Source: HXMU1420-13 sp965228545 (lineage in GTDB: Bacteria; Bacteroidota; Rhodothermia; Balneolales; Balneolaceae). From it: DNA of 64,000 bases. The notes beneath the pieces are model-generated. The model was not told the origin of the DNA and did not search any database. It worked only from the letters and a program-made list of their open reading frames with translations. Every line of letters starts with the position of its first letter. Positions within the stretch are counted from its first letter, which is position 1. The stretch is from NCBI GenBank assembly GCA_965228545.1, contig OZ245822.1:124001-188000 (forward strand), written 5' to 3'. Below are positions 1-8,728 of this stretch, one piece after another. Position numbers and translations under genes: made by a program.

Positions 1-438
1 CCCCGAACATTGCAAACGTACAATGCAATTCAGGCGATATTCAATCTTGCTTCAAAGAACGAAGAAACCGGTAGAGTTGAAGTATCGCTCAATTTATTTG
101 GGGCCATGGAAAATGGTTTTGCAATGTACGAGTTGCTATTGATGGGGCACAGTGCCAAACGACATACCGAAGGAGAATTTGATTCAGAGATCGATTTCAT
201 CTCAAAAGGATACGCGCTGGTACTAGAACAACTGGCTGATGAAGCAAACAAAGATCAGTTTGGTTCGTTCTTTGCGGAACAATACTTGCCGTATCTGGTG
301 CAAGTTCATAATCATAATTATGTTGAACCGATGGTATATTTAACCTTTCAAAACTCAATACTGCCAGAAGTTACCCCTTGGATAGATAATAATTTAGAGA
401 AGTGTAAAGAATTTTTAGCATGGCAACCGGATTTATAA
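1..438 (+). CDS. Hypothetical protein, 5' end cut by window edge
   Basis: The reading frame is open from base 1 to the stop at 436-438. A TTG at base 10 could be a start, but the frame continues upstream without a stop, so the gene most likely begins outside the window. The visible ~145 residues are acidic and soluble, with no signal peptide or membrane segment, and contain several aromatic and helical-looking stretches. I do not recognise the family. The next gene is 81 bp downstream on the same strand. Confidence 0.6.
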   Translation, partial: PRTLQTYNAIQAIFNLASKNEETGRVEVSLNLFGAMENGFAMYELLLMGHSAKRHTEGEFDSEIDFISKGYALVLEQLADEANKDQFGSFFAEQYLPYLVQVHNHNYVEPMVYLTFQNSILPEVTPWIDNNLEKCKEFLAWQPDL

Positions 439-519
439 TTCACTCCTGCAGAATGATTTGCACTATTTTATAGTTAGGAACAAACATCAGAATTCATCAA
501 AAAAACAAAATTCATCAGA

Positions 520-999
520 GTGCAATTGAAGTTGAAGTTGAAGTTGAAATTGTCTGCATTTATTTATGCAGTTTTTGGCATGTTTTGGTTATCACAGAGT
601 GAAATTTTTGCTCAGGAACGTCCAGATTACATCACAGAGAAAACGGCCAGTTTTTCGTTAATTATTGAAGGTTTAGCGAACCCGACAGGGGAGATACGAA
701 TTGCTATGTTTAATTCTCGAGATAGCTACACAAAAGAACCGGTTTACGCTGTAGTGCTTCCGGTGGATAGTACCGTTGTGGATTGGAAAGTGGATGAACT
801 GCCATTTGGTGAGTATGCAATTGCTGTGTATCATGATAAAAATGCCAACGGTAAACTTGATACCAATCTTCTAGGGATTCCGAAAGAACGCTATGGCTTT
901 TCAAATAATGCCCGCGGTAGATTTGGGCCGGCCTCTTGGATAGATTCTCATTTCTATTTTGATGCCGAACTTAGCTCGCATACTATTCTAATTAAATAA
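520..999 (+). CDS. DUF2141 family exported protein
   Basis: A 159-residue protein with a GTG start followed by a Leu/Lys-repeat N-terminus and a hydrophobic segment ending near Ala-Gln (about residue 31), which reads as a signal peptide. The mature part has the DUF2141 pattern: an initial beta strand, then a G-E-I-R-I-A-M-F-N segment, a central L-P-x-G-x-Y-A-I-A-V-Y-H-D-x-N-x-N-G-x-L-D motif, and an ending with G-x-P-x-E-x-Y-G-F-S-N-N. The family is common in Bacteroidota and has no assigned biochemical role; the fold is expected to be a beta sandwich. The repeated TTGAAG codons make the exact start uncertain. It sits 50 bp before the permease gene on the same strand. Confidence 0.8.
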   Translation: MQLKLKLKLKLSAFIYAVFGMFWLSQSEIFAQERPDYITEKTASFSLIIEGLANPTGEIRIAMFNSRDSYTKEPVYAVVLPVDSTVVDWKVDELPFGEYAIAVYHDKNANGKLDTNLLGIPKERYGFSNNARGRFGPASWIDSHFYFDAELSSHTILIK

Positions 1000-1049
1000 G
1001 CCGAAACTCAAGTAGCACATCTGCGTAGCTGAATCATCAAAACGATTTT

Positions 1050-2261
1050 ATGATGACTCAATTCTTGAATTCTGCCCGAATTGCCATCAACAATATAAGG
1101 GCTAATCCACTCCATACGTTACTAAGCACACTGGGCATAATTATCGGTGTGGCAGCTCTTGTCGGTATTCTGGCCTTAGGTGACGGCCTGGAAAAAGCAG
1201 CGCGCGATCAACTTTCGAAAACTACAACAGTTCAGTCATTTACCATAAGTTCGAATGCCCGAGTTATGCGAAATGGAATTAGTGTTGCTGTACAAAACCG
1301 ACCAAAGATAAAATACGAGCACGCCCGGTTTATCGAAACTAAATATGCCGATCAAGCAGATGTAGAATATGTTGCCATGAGAACCATCGAGGCTACGGTT
1401 CAAGATTCTTCAATTGGGTTGTTTTTACACGGCTCAATGGAAAATGCTCCACGAATTATCCCGGATTTAGTTTTAAAACAGGGGCGAATGTTTACCAAAA
1501 AAGAAGTAGATGCAGGAGAACAGTTGATGTTGGTGAACCAGCATTTTCTTAAAAATATGCCCGACTCAAATAAAGTGCTCGGAGCACAAGTCTCGATCAA
1601 CTCAGTTAATTATTCAATCATTGGAGTTATTGATTTACCGATGGAAAACCCAAGAGCTTTGGTTCCAATTACGACTTTCGACGCATCTAATTTGGCATTC
1701 CCATCACTAACCATGAAGGTGGCTAATGTTGAGCAAATTCCATTCATTGAGGAAGAAATTAAAAACTGGCTGGATGATGAATTTGAACAAGGATCGGAGG
1801 CTTTCAGCTTAATCAAAGATGATTATTGGGTGGATCAGCTAAGTGAAGGTATATTGTTATTTAAGCTTGTGATGGGCGCCATTACTGGTATTTCGGTTCT
1901 GGTTGGGGGGATCGGAATAATGAATGTATTGCTGATTTCGGTTACTGAACGCACGAAAGAGATTGGGATACGAAAAGCTAGTGGAGCCAAAAGCAAAGAC
2001 ATTGTGATGCAGTTTATGTCGGAATCCATAACCATTTCAATGGTTGGCTCTGTAATGGGTTGGGTTTTGGGTATGGTTGGTATACTAATTTTTGTTCCAC
2101 TCGTAAACTCGTTGGTGAATATAGAATTCAGCGTAGTTGTTAATCCACAATCTGTTTTAATTGTGTTAGCTCTTGCTGTTATAATCGGTGTTACTTTTGG
2201 AACCTATCCAGCTTGGCGAGCATCACGTCTTGACCCTATTGACGCAATCAGGCACGAGTAA
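1050..2261 (+). CDS. ABC transporter permease, MacB/FtsX type
   Basis: A 403-residue inner-membrane permease. One N-terminal membrane helix (about residues 20-42, ending in an I-I-I-G-V-A-A-L-V-G motif) is followed by a ~230-residue periplasmic MacB_PCD domain and three C-terminal helices carrying the FtsX domain. The coupling-region motif V-T-E-R-T-K-E-I-G-I-R-K-A and the closing P-A-W-R-A-S-R-L-D-P-I-D-A-I-R are typical. Members work as homodimers with a MacB/LolD-like ATPase in lipoprotein, peptide or antibiotic export or in mechanotransmission. No ATPase gene lies beside it here, so the partner must be elsewhere; the substrate cannot be deduced. Confidence 0.9.
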   Translation: MMTQFLNSARIAINNIRANPLHTLLSTLGIIIGVAALVGILALGDGLEKAARDQLSKTTTVQSFTISSNARVMRNGISVAVQNRPKIKYEHARFIETKYADQADVEYVAMRTIEATVQDSSIGLFLHGSMENAPRIIPDLVLKQGRMFTKKEVDAGEQLMLVNQHFLKNMPDSNKVLGAQVSINSVNYSIIGVIDLPMENPRALVPITTFDASNLAFPSLTMKVANVEQIPFIEEEIKNWLDDEFEQGSEAFSLIKDDYWVDQLSEGILLFKLVMGAITGISVLVGGIGIMNVLLISVTERTKEIGIRKASGAKSKDIVMQFMSESITISMVGSVMGWVLGMVGILIFVPLVNSLVNIEFSVVVNPQSVLIVLALAVIIGVTFGTYPAWRASRLDPIDAIRHE

Positions 2262-2396
2262 ATATCTCTCTCTTTCATAATAACTGAATTCAACTTTGAT
2301 GTATGCACTAATTATGCAGTTAATTCAAAAGTAATAAAGTAAACTTAATTGCCTAAGCCTTTAAAAATCATTGTTAACAGTGTTTATCTTGCCGAC

Positions 2397-2414
2397 CTCG
2401 CATTAAGATGCGAG
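2397..2414. other. Small perfect hairpin in intergenic region
   Basis: CTCGCAT and ATGCGAG form a 7-bp stem around a TAAG loop, about 60 bp before the start of the next gene and 135 bp after the permease stop. There is no T-run behind it, so it is not a classical intrinsic terminator; it may be a 5'-leader structure of the 2475 gene. The rest of the 213-bp gap shows nothing recognisable. Confidence 0.3.
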
Positions 2415-2474
2415 AAACGAAGGTAAAAATTTGGCGTTCTAAAGGTGTAACGAATACACTAATAAGGAGGCCTT

Positions 2475-3044
2475 ATGAAACGCCTGGCAATACTATTCAT
2501 TTTCAGCATATTAGTAACTATAAACGCGAACGCACAACGATATACAGCTCACGATAATGGCGAGCGATCAACCTATCGACAAGATCGGCAGGAGCTTAGG
2601 GATTTTGAATACGATATTGAACAACTGTCGTATGCAATGCTCACCGAGAATACCCACAAGGCTCGAAATACTAAGCGAAGAATATTGCGCGATATGGAGC
2701 GTGAGATCAATCAAACCGAACGCGTATTAAGACTTTACGGTCGGCAACATTACAACCAGAATGGTTACTATCATTACGATTGGAGAACTCCTCGATTGCA
2801 TTCAAAAAGGAATGGTGTGAATCAACGGAAAAGAGACGGTAGAAGTGAATATGCCGAACTAGTGCACCGATTAGAAAAGCAAGAACGACTGTATTATCGA
2901 TTTTCTGAATTGCGATTAGTGGGGCATCGACGAGGAATTATCAACGAAAATGAACATCGACGAATTATGTATCGGTTTTCAGAAACTATGAGAGACGAAT
3001 TGATCGAGCAAAGGAATAGACCCAACGCACGAAGAGGGAGATAA
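2475..3044 (+). CDS. Exported Arg-rich hypothetical protein
   Basis: A 189-residue protein with a clear signal peptide (Lys-Arg start, hydrophobic core, cleavage after A-N-A). The mature part is very rich in Arg, Glu, Tyr and His and is predicted to be almost entirely helical, with two coiled-coil-like regions (about residues 35-85 and 120-185). A near-perfect AAGGAGG Shine-Dalgarno sequence lies 5-6 bases before the ATG, which is unusual in this window. The gene is closed by an intrinsic terminator. I do not recognise a family; the architecture suggests a small periplasmic helical protein. Confidence 0.75.
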   Translation: MKRLAILFIFSILVTINANAQRYTAHDNGERSTYRQDRQELRDFEYDIEQLSYAMLTENTHKARNTKRRILRDMEREINQTERVLRLYGRQHYNQNGYYHYDWRTPRLHSKRNGVNQRKRDGRSEYAELVHRLEKQERLYYRFSELRLVGHRRGIINENEHRRIMYRFSETMRDELIEQRNRPNARRGR

Positions 3045-3050
3045 TGGAGA

Positions 3051-3084
3051 AATCCCGCGGACTTGATAATTCGCGGGATTTTTT
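3051..3084. terminator. Intrinsic terminator, probably bidirectional
   Basis: AATCCCGCG and CGCGGGATT form a 9-bp GC-rich stem with a 12-base loop, followed by TTTT on the plus strand. It ends the exported protein gene at 2475-3044 and, read from the other side, lies directly behind the YbjQ gene on the minus strand, where the U-run is weaker. Confidence 0.8.
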
Positions 3085-3089
3085 GAAGT

Positions 3090-3410
3090 TTATTCGGCTT
3101 GAACGGCTGTACCAGAAACAGATACCATCAACATACTGCCATTGGCACCAATCGTTTCATAATCAATGTCGATACCGATAATAGCATTTGCACCTACACG
3201 CCGTGCCTTTTCTTCCATCTCGGCAAAGGCCAATCGTCTTGCTTCTTGTAGTTCCCGTTCATACGAACTAGAGCGCCCACCAACGATATCTCTGATACCA
3301 GCAAAAATATCTTTAAAGATATTAGCGCCTAAAATTGCCTCACCAGTTACTACACCCAGATAGTTTGTAATTTCTTTGCCATCTAGTGTATTTGTTGTAC
3401 TCATTACCAT
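3090..3410 (-). CDS. YbjQ/UPF0145 family protein
   Basis: A 106-residue protein matching the YbjQ family: an N-terminal T-L-x-G-K-E-I-x-x-Y-L-G-V-V-T-G-E-A strand pair, a middle I-F-A-G-I-R-D-I-V-G-G-R-S helix, a long Glu/Arg-rich helix (L-Q-E-A-R-R-L-A-F-A-E-M), and the characteristic G-A-N-A-I-I-G-I-D-I-D-Y-E followed by a closing V-S-G-T-A-V. The family forms pentameric rings and is sometimes called heavy-metal-binding, but its role is not established. Met3 is an alternative start. It is a single gene between two terminators, divided from its neighbours. Confidence 0.88.
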   Translation of the reverse strand: MVMSTTNTLDGKEITNYLGVVTGEAILGANIFKDIFAGIRDIVGGRSSSYERELQEARRLAFAEMEEKARRVGANAIIGIDIDYETIGANGSMLMVSVSGTAVQAE

Positions 3411-3488
3411 GATAATACTCGTGTTTAGTGTTCATTTTTCAGCCAGCTGATACTAATACTCTTGCAATTAGTTACCAAATTTTTGGCA

Positions 3489-3520
3489 TAAAAAAAGCCT
3501 TTCGGGTGAGAAAGGCTTTT
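3489..3520 (-). terminator. Intrinsic terminator of the RRM protein gene
   Basis: On the minus strand, AAAAGCCTTTC and GAAAGGCTTTT form an 11-bp stem around a short loop, followed by a T-run. It lies about 20 bp behind the stop of the RNA-binding protein gene. Confidence 0.85.
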
Positions 3521-3541
3521 AAATGTAAGAAAGAAAAATTC

Positions 3542-3847
3542 TTATCTGCGGTAGCCGCCTCCGCCGCCACCACGATTGTTACGACCACCGCCATTTCCGC
3601 GATCTTCACGAGGACGTGCTTCGTTTACTTTAACCGAACGTCCGTCAATTTCTGCACCGTCCAATTGGTCGATAGCAGCATTTGCTTCAGCGTCGTTATC
3701 CATCTCTACAAATCCAAATCCTTTAGATCTTCCAGAGTATTTATCGGTAATTACCTTAGCAGAACTTACAGTTCCGAAAGCTTCAAATACTTCTCTTAAG
3801 TTGTCGTCAGAAACCCCATAGCTAAGATTTCCTACATAAATGTTCAT
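3542..3847 (-). CDS. RNA recognition motif (RRM) cold-shock-type RNA-binding protein
   Basis: A 101-residue single-RRM protein. RNP2 is I-Y-V-G-N-L (residues 3-8) and RNP1 is K-G-F-G-F-V-E-M (about residues 42-49), giving the standard beta-alpha-beta-beta-alpha-beta fold over residues 2-77. The tail is Gly/Arg-rich (GGGR, then an NNRGGGGGGYRR end), as in cyanobacterial and Bacteroidota glycine-rich RNA-binding proteins. It binds single-stranded RNA and probably acts as an RNA chaperone in the cytoplasm. It is a single-gene unit with its own terminator. The long open frames on the opposite strand are shadows of this low-complexity coding sequence. Confidence 0.95.
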   Translation of the reverse strand: MNIYVGNLSYGVSDDNLREVFEAFGTVSSAKVITDKYSGRSKGFGFVEMDNDAEANAAIDQLDGAEIDGRSVKVNEARPREDRGNGGGRNNRGGGGGGYRR

Positions 3848-4011
3848 ATCAAATATAAGTGTGTTATCAAGTTATACGGAACAAGTCAGAAACATAGCCT
3901 CAGGTCAAAAATAACTTGAACAAGATGATAAGCTCAGCGTTGTATCCACGAAGAAAATACACCGAATTATTGCGATCAACAATTAATTGTTTAAATAGCT
4001 GTTTTGGAGTG

Positions 4012-4512
4012 CTAATTGTACTCTCGGGTAAACATCGCACTCATCGCAGGTTGAAGTTGGTCGAGTACTCGGTTGTACATAGTCCAACGGTATTTGTCTT
4101 CGCCAATAAACTCGAGTGATTCAATAATATTTACTCCATCTGCCGATCCTCCGTAACCAACAATGCTGTTATTCATTCGCCTTGGATCAGTAAACTCGGT
4201 GGAATAATCGAAAAAATTTATATGCTCGTTCAGCAAGTTGCCGTATCCCTTAATAGTTTGCATACCAGGATGCCAAAACCAAGTAATCTCACCATTTAGC
4301 GTAGTATCAGCGCCGTTGATAATATATAACTTAGAGTGAATAGATTGTTGGCCAACCCCCCATTCAAAAGTTTGTAGTGTTGTTGGTGTTCTCCATTCGC
4401 CACCTACTAAAAAATCGAAGTATTGCAATGGGTTATTTGTATCAGAATCACTCTGTTGAGCATTTAAAGCTGTAAAGTTTAAAAGAAAAATTAAAAAAAA
4501 TGATAATCTCAT
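4012..4512 (-). CDS. Exported hypothetical protein
   Basis: A 166-residue protein with a short signal peptide (residues 1-18, ending A-L-N-A before Q-Q). The mature part begins with a F-D-F-L-V-G-G-E-W pattern reminiscent of small lipocalin-like/DUF1579-type beta barrels, in which an opening L-x-G-x-W motif caps the barrel, and continues as alternating beta strands. It lies 10 bp behind the glycosidase gene on the same strand and is probably co-transcribed with it. Function is not deducible; a ligand-binding beta barrel is plausible. Confidence 0.7.
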   Translation of the reverse strand: MRLSFFLIFLLNFTALNAQQSDSDTNNPLQYFDFLVGGEWRTPTTLQTFEWGVGQQSIHSKLYIINGADTTLNGEITWFWHPGMQTIKGYGNLLNEHINFFDYSTEFTDPRRMNNSIVGYGGSADGVNIIESLEFIGEDKYRWTMYNRVLDQLQPAMSAMFTREYN

Positions 4513-4522
4513 AATGCGCTAA

Positions 4523-6340
4523 TTATTCGGTGGCTTTTTGATGATAATAGGACTGTAGAATATAGTAGGCCATTTTCTTTTCGCCGTTATTTCCAATTAA
4601 ACCTTTACGATTCCATCCATCCTGAATAACAGAAAGTTGCCTACGCGGAGATTTGAAATCGACTAAAATCCAGGGCGACATTCCACGTAAGTTCTCTATT
4701 TGAGAGAGTGCATTCAGTGTTTTTGTGTACAAATCAGCCTGGTACTCTTCACTAAATCTGGTTAAAGAATCGGCATGAAATCCTGCTTTTGCCCCTGCTC
4801 CAAATTCTGAAATAAATACGGGTTTATCGTAAGGTACTTTCCATTTGGAACGGACTATTTTTTCGGGTGCTCCATTGTACCAACCCACATATTGGTTGAA
4901 ACTTACCAGATCTACGTAATCAGCAAGCGGATCGCCTACGATATACTCATTAGGATCATCTTCAAGATGTACTTCCATAGCGGCACTTAATAAACGTGTG
5001 GCATCAAGCGAGCGAGCTGTATTGGCAAGCTTTACAAGAAATTCTGTGCGTGCTTCACTAACCGGAGTTTCATTAGCGAGCGACCAAATGATGGTTGCTG
5101 CACTGTTTTTATGACGATGGATCATCGCTTTAAGCTGATGCTCTGCATTTGCATACGTCTCTGAGTTTTCCCAATGGATTGTCCAGTAAACGGGAACTTC
5201 TTCCCAAACCATTAAGCCGAGTTCATTAGCAAGACGAATCATGTGACGGTTATGTGGATAGTGAGCCAATCGAACAAAATTGCAACCAAGATCCTTTGCC
5301 CATCTAAGTAATAATTCAGCATCTGCTTCTGATCTGGCTCTACCTTCGAGATAAGGGTTTTCCTCATGGATCGAAATTCCTCTCAAAAAGATAGGATTTC
5401 CATTTAGCAGAATATCTGGCCCTTTCGTGGTGATCGTTCTAAATCCAATCTGATCTGTGATTGTTTCGAAGGGAGAAGAAATGTGTATTTCGTACTGCTT
5501 AGGATTTTCAGGACTCCAATACTCAAGATCATCTACTTCAATAGTGATTTCACTTTTTCCATCTTGCAGTTTAACAGATTCAGAAATCCCGACTTCAGGA
5601 ATTTTGATGTCTACCTGAAACTTGGCCTCAGAATGGTTGGCCGTGATATATCCTTTAATTAGGTTTGGATTTTCCCGATCAAGTTGGATTAAATAATCGC
5701 TTATAAATTTGTTGGGAGTTTCGATGAGTGTTACATCTCGGGTTATCCCTCCATAATTGTACCAATCGGTGTTTATGGTAGGCACACCCTCGGGCTTGCG
5801 ATTGTTGTTGACAAAAACCACGACGGAATTTTCATCCTGAATCAAATCCGTTATTTCGAATTGAAAAGGGGTGAAGCCTCCGGTATGCTCCCCAACCTTC
5901 TCGCCATTTAAATAAATCTTTGAATGATAGTTGATGGCTCCAAAATGAATGAATACCCTATTAGAAGCTTCTGATTTTTGATAACTGAATTTTTTTCGAT
6001 ACCAGATGGTCCCTTCATACCACTCTAAATTCTCGAATTGATGATTCCAATCTCCAGGAACGGAAATGGAAGGAGAGGTATCCCAATCATATTCTAATAA
6101 TTCGGTTTTGTCGGCCGGTTTAGAATCTGTGAAATAGGCGCTTTTTGGTGGATCATCCATCTCATCGAAGGGCTGTAATCTGTAATTGTAAAACCCGTTT
6201 TCGTAGGGATCAATTAAGTACTTCCACTCACCGTTTAAGGAAGTTGTTACTCGGTTGTCGACGTTTGTTATTTGCAGTGATTGAGCCAAAATTTCATTGG
6301 TAAAGAAAAGACTGGCAAGAATTAAAAAATACTTCTTCAT
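4523..6340 (-). CDS. Exported glycoside hydrolase family 2, beta-glucuronidase-like
   Basis: A 605-residue enzyme with a signal peptide (cleavage after A-Q at residue 20). The order of domains is a GH2 jelly-roll sugar-binding domain (about 33-205), an immunoglobulin-like domain (about 210-305) and a TIM barrel (about 310-600). The acid/base Glu424 sits in L-A-N-E and the nucleophile Glu512 in F-I-S-E-F-G, close to Glu413 and Glu504 of E. coli UidA, and the total length also matches UidA (about 600). It hydrolyses terminal beta-linked sugars, probably glucuronides, in the periplasm or outside the cell. Beta-galactosidase or beta-mannosidase activity cannot be excluded. No SusC/SusD genes or regulator are adjacent; the small exported protein at 4012 follows it. 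Confidence 0.9.
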   Translation of the reverse strand: MKKYFLILASLFFTNEILAQSLQITNVDNRVTTSLNGEWKYLIDPYENGFYNYRLQPFDEMDDPPKSAYFTDSKPADKTELLEYDWDTSPSISVPGDWNHQFENLEWYEGTIWYRKKFSYQKSEASNRVFIHFGAINYHSKIYLNGEKVGEHTGGFTPFQFEITDLIQDENSVVVFVNNNRKPEGVPTINTDWYNYGGITRDVTLIETPNKFISDYLIQLDRENPNLIKGYITANHSEAKFQVDIKIPEVGISESVKLQDGKSEITIEVDDLEYWSPENPKQYEIHISSPFETITDQIGFRTITTKGPDILLNGNPIFLRGISIHEENPYLEGRARSEADAELLLRWAKDLGCNFVRLAHYPHNRHMIRLANELGLMVWEEVPVYWTIHWENSETYANAEHQLKAMIHRHKNSAATIIWSLANETPVSEARTEFLVKLANTARSLDATRLLSAAMEVHLEDDPNEYIVGDPLADYVDLVSFNQYVGWYNGAPEKIVRSKWKVPYDKPVFISEFGAGAKAGFHADSLTRFSEEYQADLYTKTLNALSQIENLRGMSPWILVDFKSPRRQLSVIQDGWNRKGLIGNNGEKKMAYYILQSYYHQKATE

Positions 6341-6430
6341 TTACATATCATTATTAGATTTTGATACTGTACTGATATTCAAACAAGTATAAACTATTTC
6401 AAGAAAAGTATAAGACTATAAATGACTTAT

Positions 6431-7702
6431 TTAATCGTAACAATCATAGTTTGGATCTTTGAGATAGGCATGCCTTACTCGCATAAAAACCACTTCATTA
6501 TTCTGATTGATAAGTGGTACTGTTACATATTCTCTGATATATTCAGCGAGTTCCAGGTTATTGAATTTTGGAAGATCTGTGATGGAAATTTCACTTTCCA
6601 TTTCAAAAGTTTCCAAATTAAAAATTGCGATGCTTTGCAGATCGCTACCTGTAAAAATGATTTTTGAATCTGAGACAAACCCTTGATAATAATTACCAAA
6701 CGTCTCTTCTAGATCGAAAATATCCTTAGTTTCTAAATTAATAAGCTTATTTCTGGTTAATGCAAACTTACCGTTTGGGCTTATTTGTTTAGGAAGATTC
6801 CCTTCATATAAAGGTTCAGATAGTTTTTTTTCGGATTCATTCAAACGATAGATGACATCACCACTTTTAATAAAGATGCCATGAGGAGTTACCTTGTAAT
6901 AAAAATCATATTGCGATTGGAAATGAAATATAATGGAACCTGAAAGTGTGTCGGTAGATGTAGGAATATTGTATAATGTATCTATTTCATTAAATGAATT
7001 AATACTAATAAGGCTAGGATTTAATACTCTTTTTGGGATGTCATAATACGCAGAACTCCAAAGTACTTTGGTCCATTCTACATCGGATTGAAGTGTTGCA
7101 GATATTGCAATTGCATTACCTTCTGAATCATACTGCAGATCATCCAGAAAAATTGCTTGAGTAGACATAGAATCGGTGAAAAAGGGCTCATAACCAACTA
7201 CAATAGTATCGCTTTTTGTTTCAAACAAGTCATTAACTATTAAATCATAATTAGAGATGTAAGAATCAGCACCATTTAAATGAGGTAAGCTGAAAGTGAT
7301 ACTGCTTTGAACTATAAAACTATATGATTTACCATCAGGCGAAATAGACCCATCAATGGTCTTTATAGGTCCAAGATCACGGCTGAAGTCGTCAAAATAA
7401 GGTCCGTAACGTAATACTTTATTTCCACTTGGTTTTTCGTAACTAAAGAATGTTGAATACTCACCATTTATGGAAAAGTTAAAATTGTACAAATCACCGT
7501 CAAATGGGATAAATGAATCACCCCGATCTAATTTTGTTTTCCTAACAACTCGAACATTACTAAAGTCGGGGGCAGCAACAATCTCTAAAATCTCAGTTTG
7601 AGCAGTTTCGTCCGGGAATTCCAGAAAACAATCACCGAAATTAAAACAACTTACTTGACTGATCCAAAACGCTGTTAAAGCTAGTATGGTCGATATTTTC
7701 AT
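6431..7702 (-). CDS. Putative lipoprotein, beta-propeller-like
   Basis: A 423-residue protein with a short hydrophobic leader ending S-Q-V-S-C (Cys19), a likely lipobox. The mature part has repeating strands with phrases such as S-P-D-G-K-S-Y-S-F and S-P-N-G-K-F-A-L-T-R, which resemble the blade motifs of TolB/WD-type propellers. No catalytic motif is visible. It is an isolated minus-strand gene, 83 bp beyond the purE end and 90 bp before the GH2 gene. Function unknown. Confidence 0.7.
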   Translation of the reverse strand: MKISTILALTAFWISQVSCFNFGDCFLEFPDETAQTEILEIVAAPDFSNVRVVRKTKLDRGDSFIPFDGDLYNFNFSINGEYSTFFSYEKPSGNKVLRYGPYFDDFSRDLGPIKTIDGSISPDGKSYSFIVQSSITFSLPHLNGADSYISNYDLIVNDLFETKSDTIVVGYEPFFTDSMSTQAIFLDDLQYDSEGNAIAISATLQSDVEWTKVLWSSAYYDIPKRVLNPSLISINSFNEIDTLYNIPTSTDTLSGSIIFHFQSQYDFYYKVTPHGIFIKSGDVIYRLNESEKKLSEPLYEGNLPKQISPNGKFALTRNKLINLETKDIFDLEETFGNYYQGFVSDSKIIFTGSDLQSIAIFNLETFEMESEISITDLPKFNNLELAEYIREYVTVPLINQNNEVVFMRVRHAYLKDPNYDCYD

Positions 7703-7785
7703 AACCCCTCCCTAATATTAAACAGTTTATTGTACTATTTAAATTGGACTAAATCAATTAGAATCAGTTGTAGAGGGGTAAAGGC

Positions 7786-8274
7786 TTAAACTAGATTCTC
7801 CGTCTTCTTTCTGGATGCCACAGCCATTTCTTCGTGATAAATATTCAGTTTATTTGCTAATTCTGTATCGGTTGTACTTAAAATTCTGGCAGCAAGTAAG
7901 CCGGCATTTTGCGCTTTCCCAATAGCAACGGTAGCAACCGGAATTCCATTTGGCATTTGAACAATGGAGTATAAGCTATCCACGCCACCCAAAGCCGAAG
8001 TTTGAATGGGAACACCGATTACGGGTAATGTGGTATGGCTGGCCAGCATTCCAGGTAAATGAGCCGCACCGCCTGCTCCCGCAATGATTATTTGAATTCC
8101 TCGAGCTCGTGCTTCTTTCCCGTAAGTTGCCATGTCATCGGGGGTGCGATGGGCGGAAACCACTTTTTTTTCGAAGGGAATACCAAAGTGGCTTAGAATT
8201 TCTGTGGCTTGTTTCATGGTTGGCCAATCGCTATCACTGCCCATAACAACGCCAACAAGGGGAGAATTACTCAT
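7786..8274 (-). CDS. purE: N5-carboxyaminoimidazole ribonucleotide mutase (PurE)
   Basis: A 162-residue class I PurE, converting N5-CAIR to CAIR in purine synthesis. The substrate-binding loops are all visible: G-S-D-S-D-W near residue 13, S-A-H-R-T-P near residue 40, and G-A-G-G-A-A-H-L-P-G-M near residue 67; the length matches the bacterial enzyme. It is the last gene of a three-gene unit read purK, acetyltransferase, purE, with 46 bp between the acetyltransferase and purE. This reverses the usual purE-purK order. No riboswitch was recognised upstream. Confidence 0.97.
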   Translation of the reverse strand: MSNSPLVGVVMGSDSDWPTMKQATEILSHFGIPFEKKVVSAHRTPDDMATYGKEARARGIQIIIAGAGGAAHLPGMLASHTTLPVIGVPIQTSALGGVDSLYSIVQMPNGIPVATVAIGKAQNAGLLAARILSTTDTELANKLNIYHEEMAVASRKKTENLV

Positions 8275-8320
8275 TACTCAATATTTTTAGTTTTGGGTAA
8301 GGTAAGAAATCTCGCTTTTC

Positions 8321-8728
8321 TTACTTAAGATTCTTGATATCTCTCAAAATAAAACAAGCCGAATGTTCTTCCATCCCGATTTTTGGGTAATAGTTGATTG
8401 CAGCGGGAGCAGATAGCAAGATTAGAGTAGCATCAGGGCAGACAAGTTTTGTTCTTCGAATCAACTCCGTCCCAATTCCTTGGCCTTGATAATCAACATC
8501 AACAGCCAGATCGGATAAATAGGTGCAATAAGCAAAGTCTGTGACAGAACGAGCAACGCCAATCAATTTTGAATCTGATCTGGCAGTAACAATTAGTTGA
8601 GCATTCTGCACCATTTTTTTGATCCGCTCTTCATCGTCGATCGGTCTGCGATCACTTAATCCAGACTTTTTTAAAACGGCTATAAATTCCCGGAAATCTA
8701 ACTGTTCCTCAACCTGATAAGTGATCAT
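8321..8728 (-). CDS. GNAT family N-acetyltransferase
   Basis: A 135-residue single-domain GNAT protein. The acetyl-CoA-binding motif A is V-D-x-D-Y-Q-G-Q-G-I-G-T-E-L-I (about residues 77-91), preceded by the S-K-L-I-G-V-A-R-S-V-T-D strands; motif B follows as Y-Y-P-K-I-G-M. The start codon overlaps the purK stop (TAATG), which implies translational coupling. The acceptor substrate is unknown. Its position between purK and purE is odd, because no acetylation step is known in purine synthesis. Confidence 0.88.
   Translation of the reverse strand: MITYQVEEQLDFREFIAVLKKSGLSDRRPIDDEERIKKMVQNAQLIVTARSDSKLIGVARSVTDFAYCTYLSDLAVDVDYQGQGIGTELIRRTKLVCPDATLILLSAPAAINYYPKIGMEEHSACFILRDIKNLK

Noticed and set aside
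2262..2474. A tRNA or small RNA between the permease and the 2475 gene
   Set aside because: One 7-bp hairpin only; no cloverleaf, no T-loop GGTTCGAATCC-like sequence, no promoter or terminator pair.
3428..3821. Open frames opposite the RRM gene
   Set aside because: They are shadows of a Gly/Arg-rich coding sequence on the other strand and carry no family motif.
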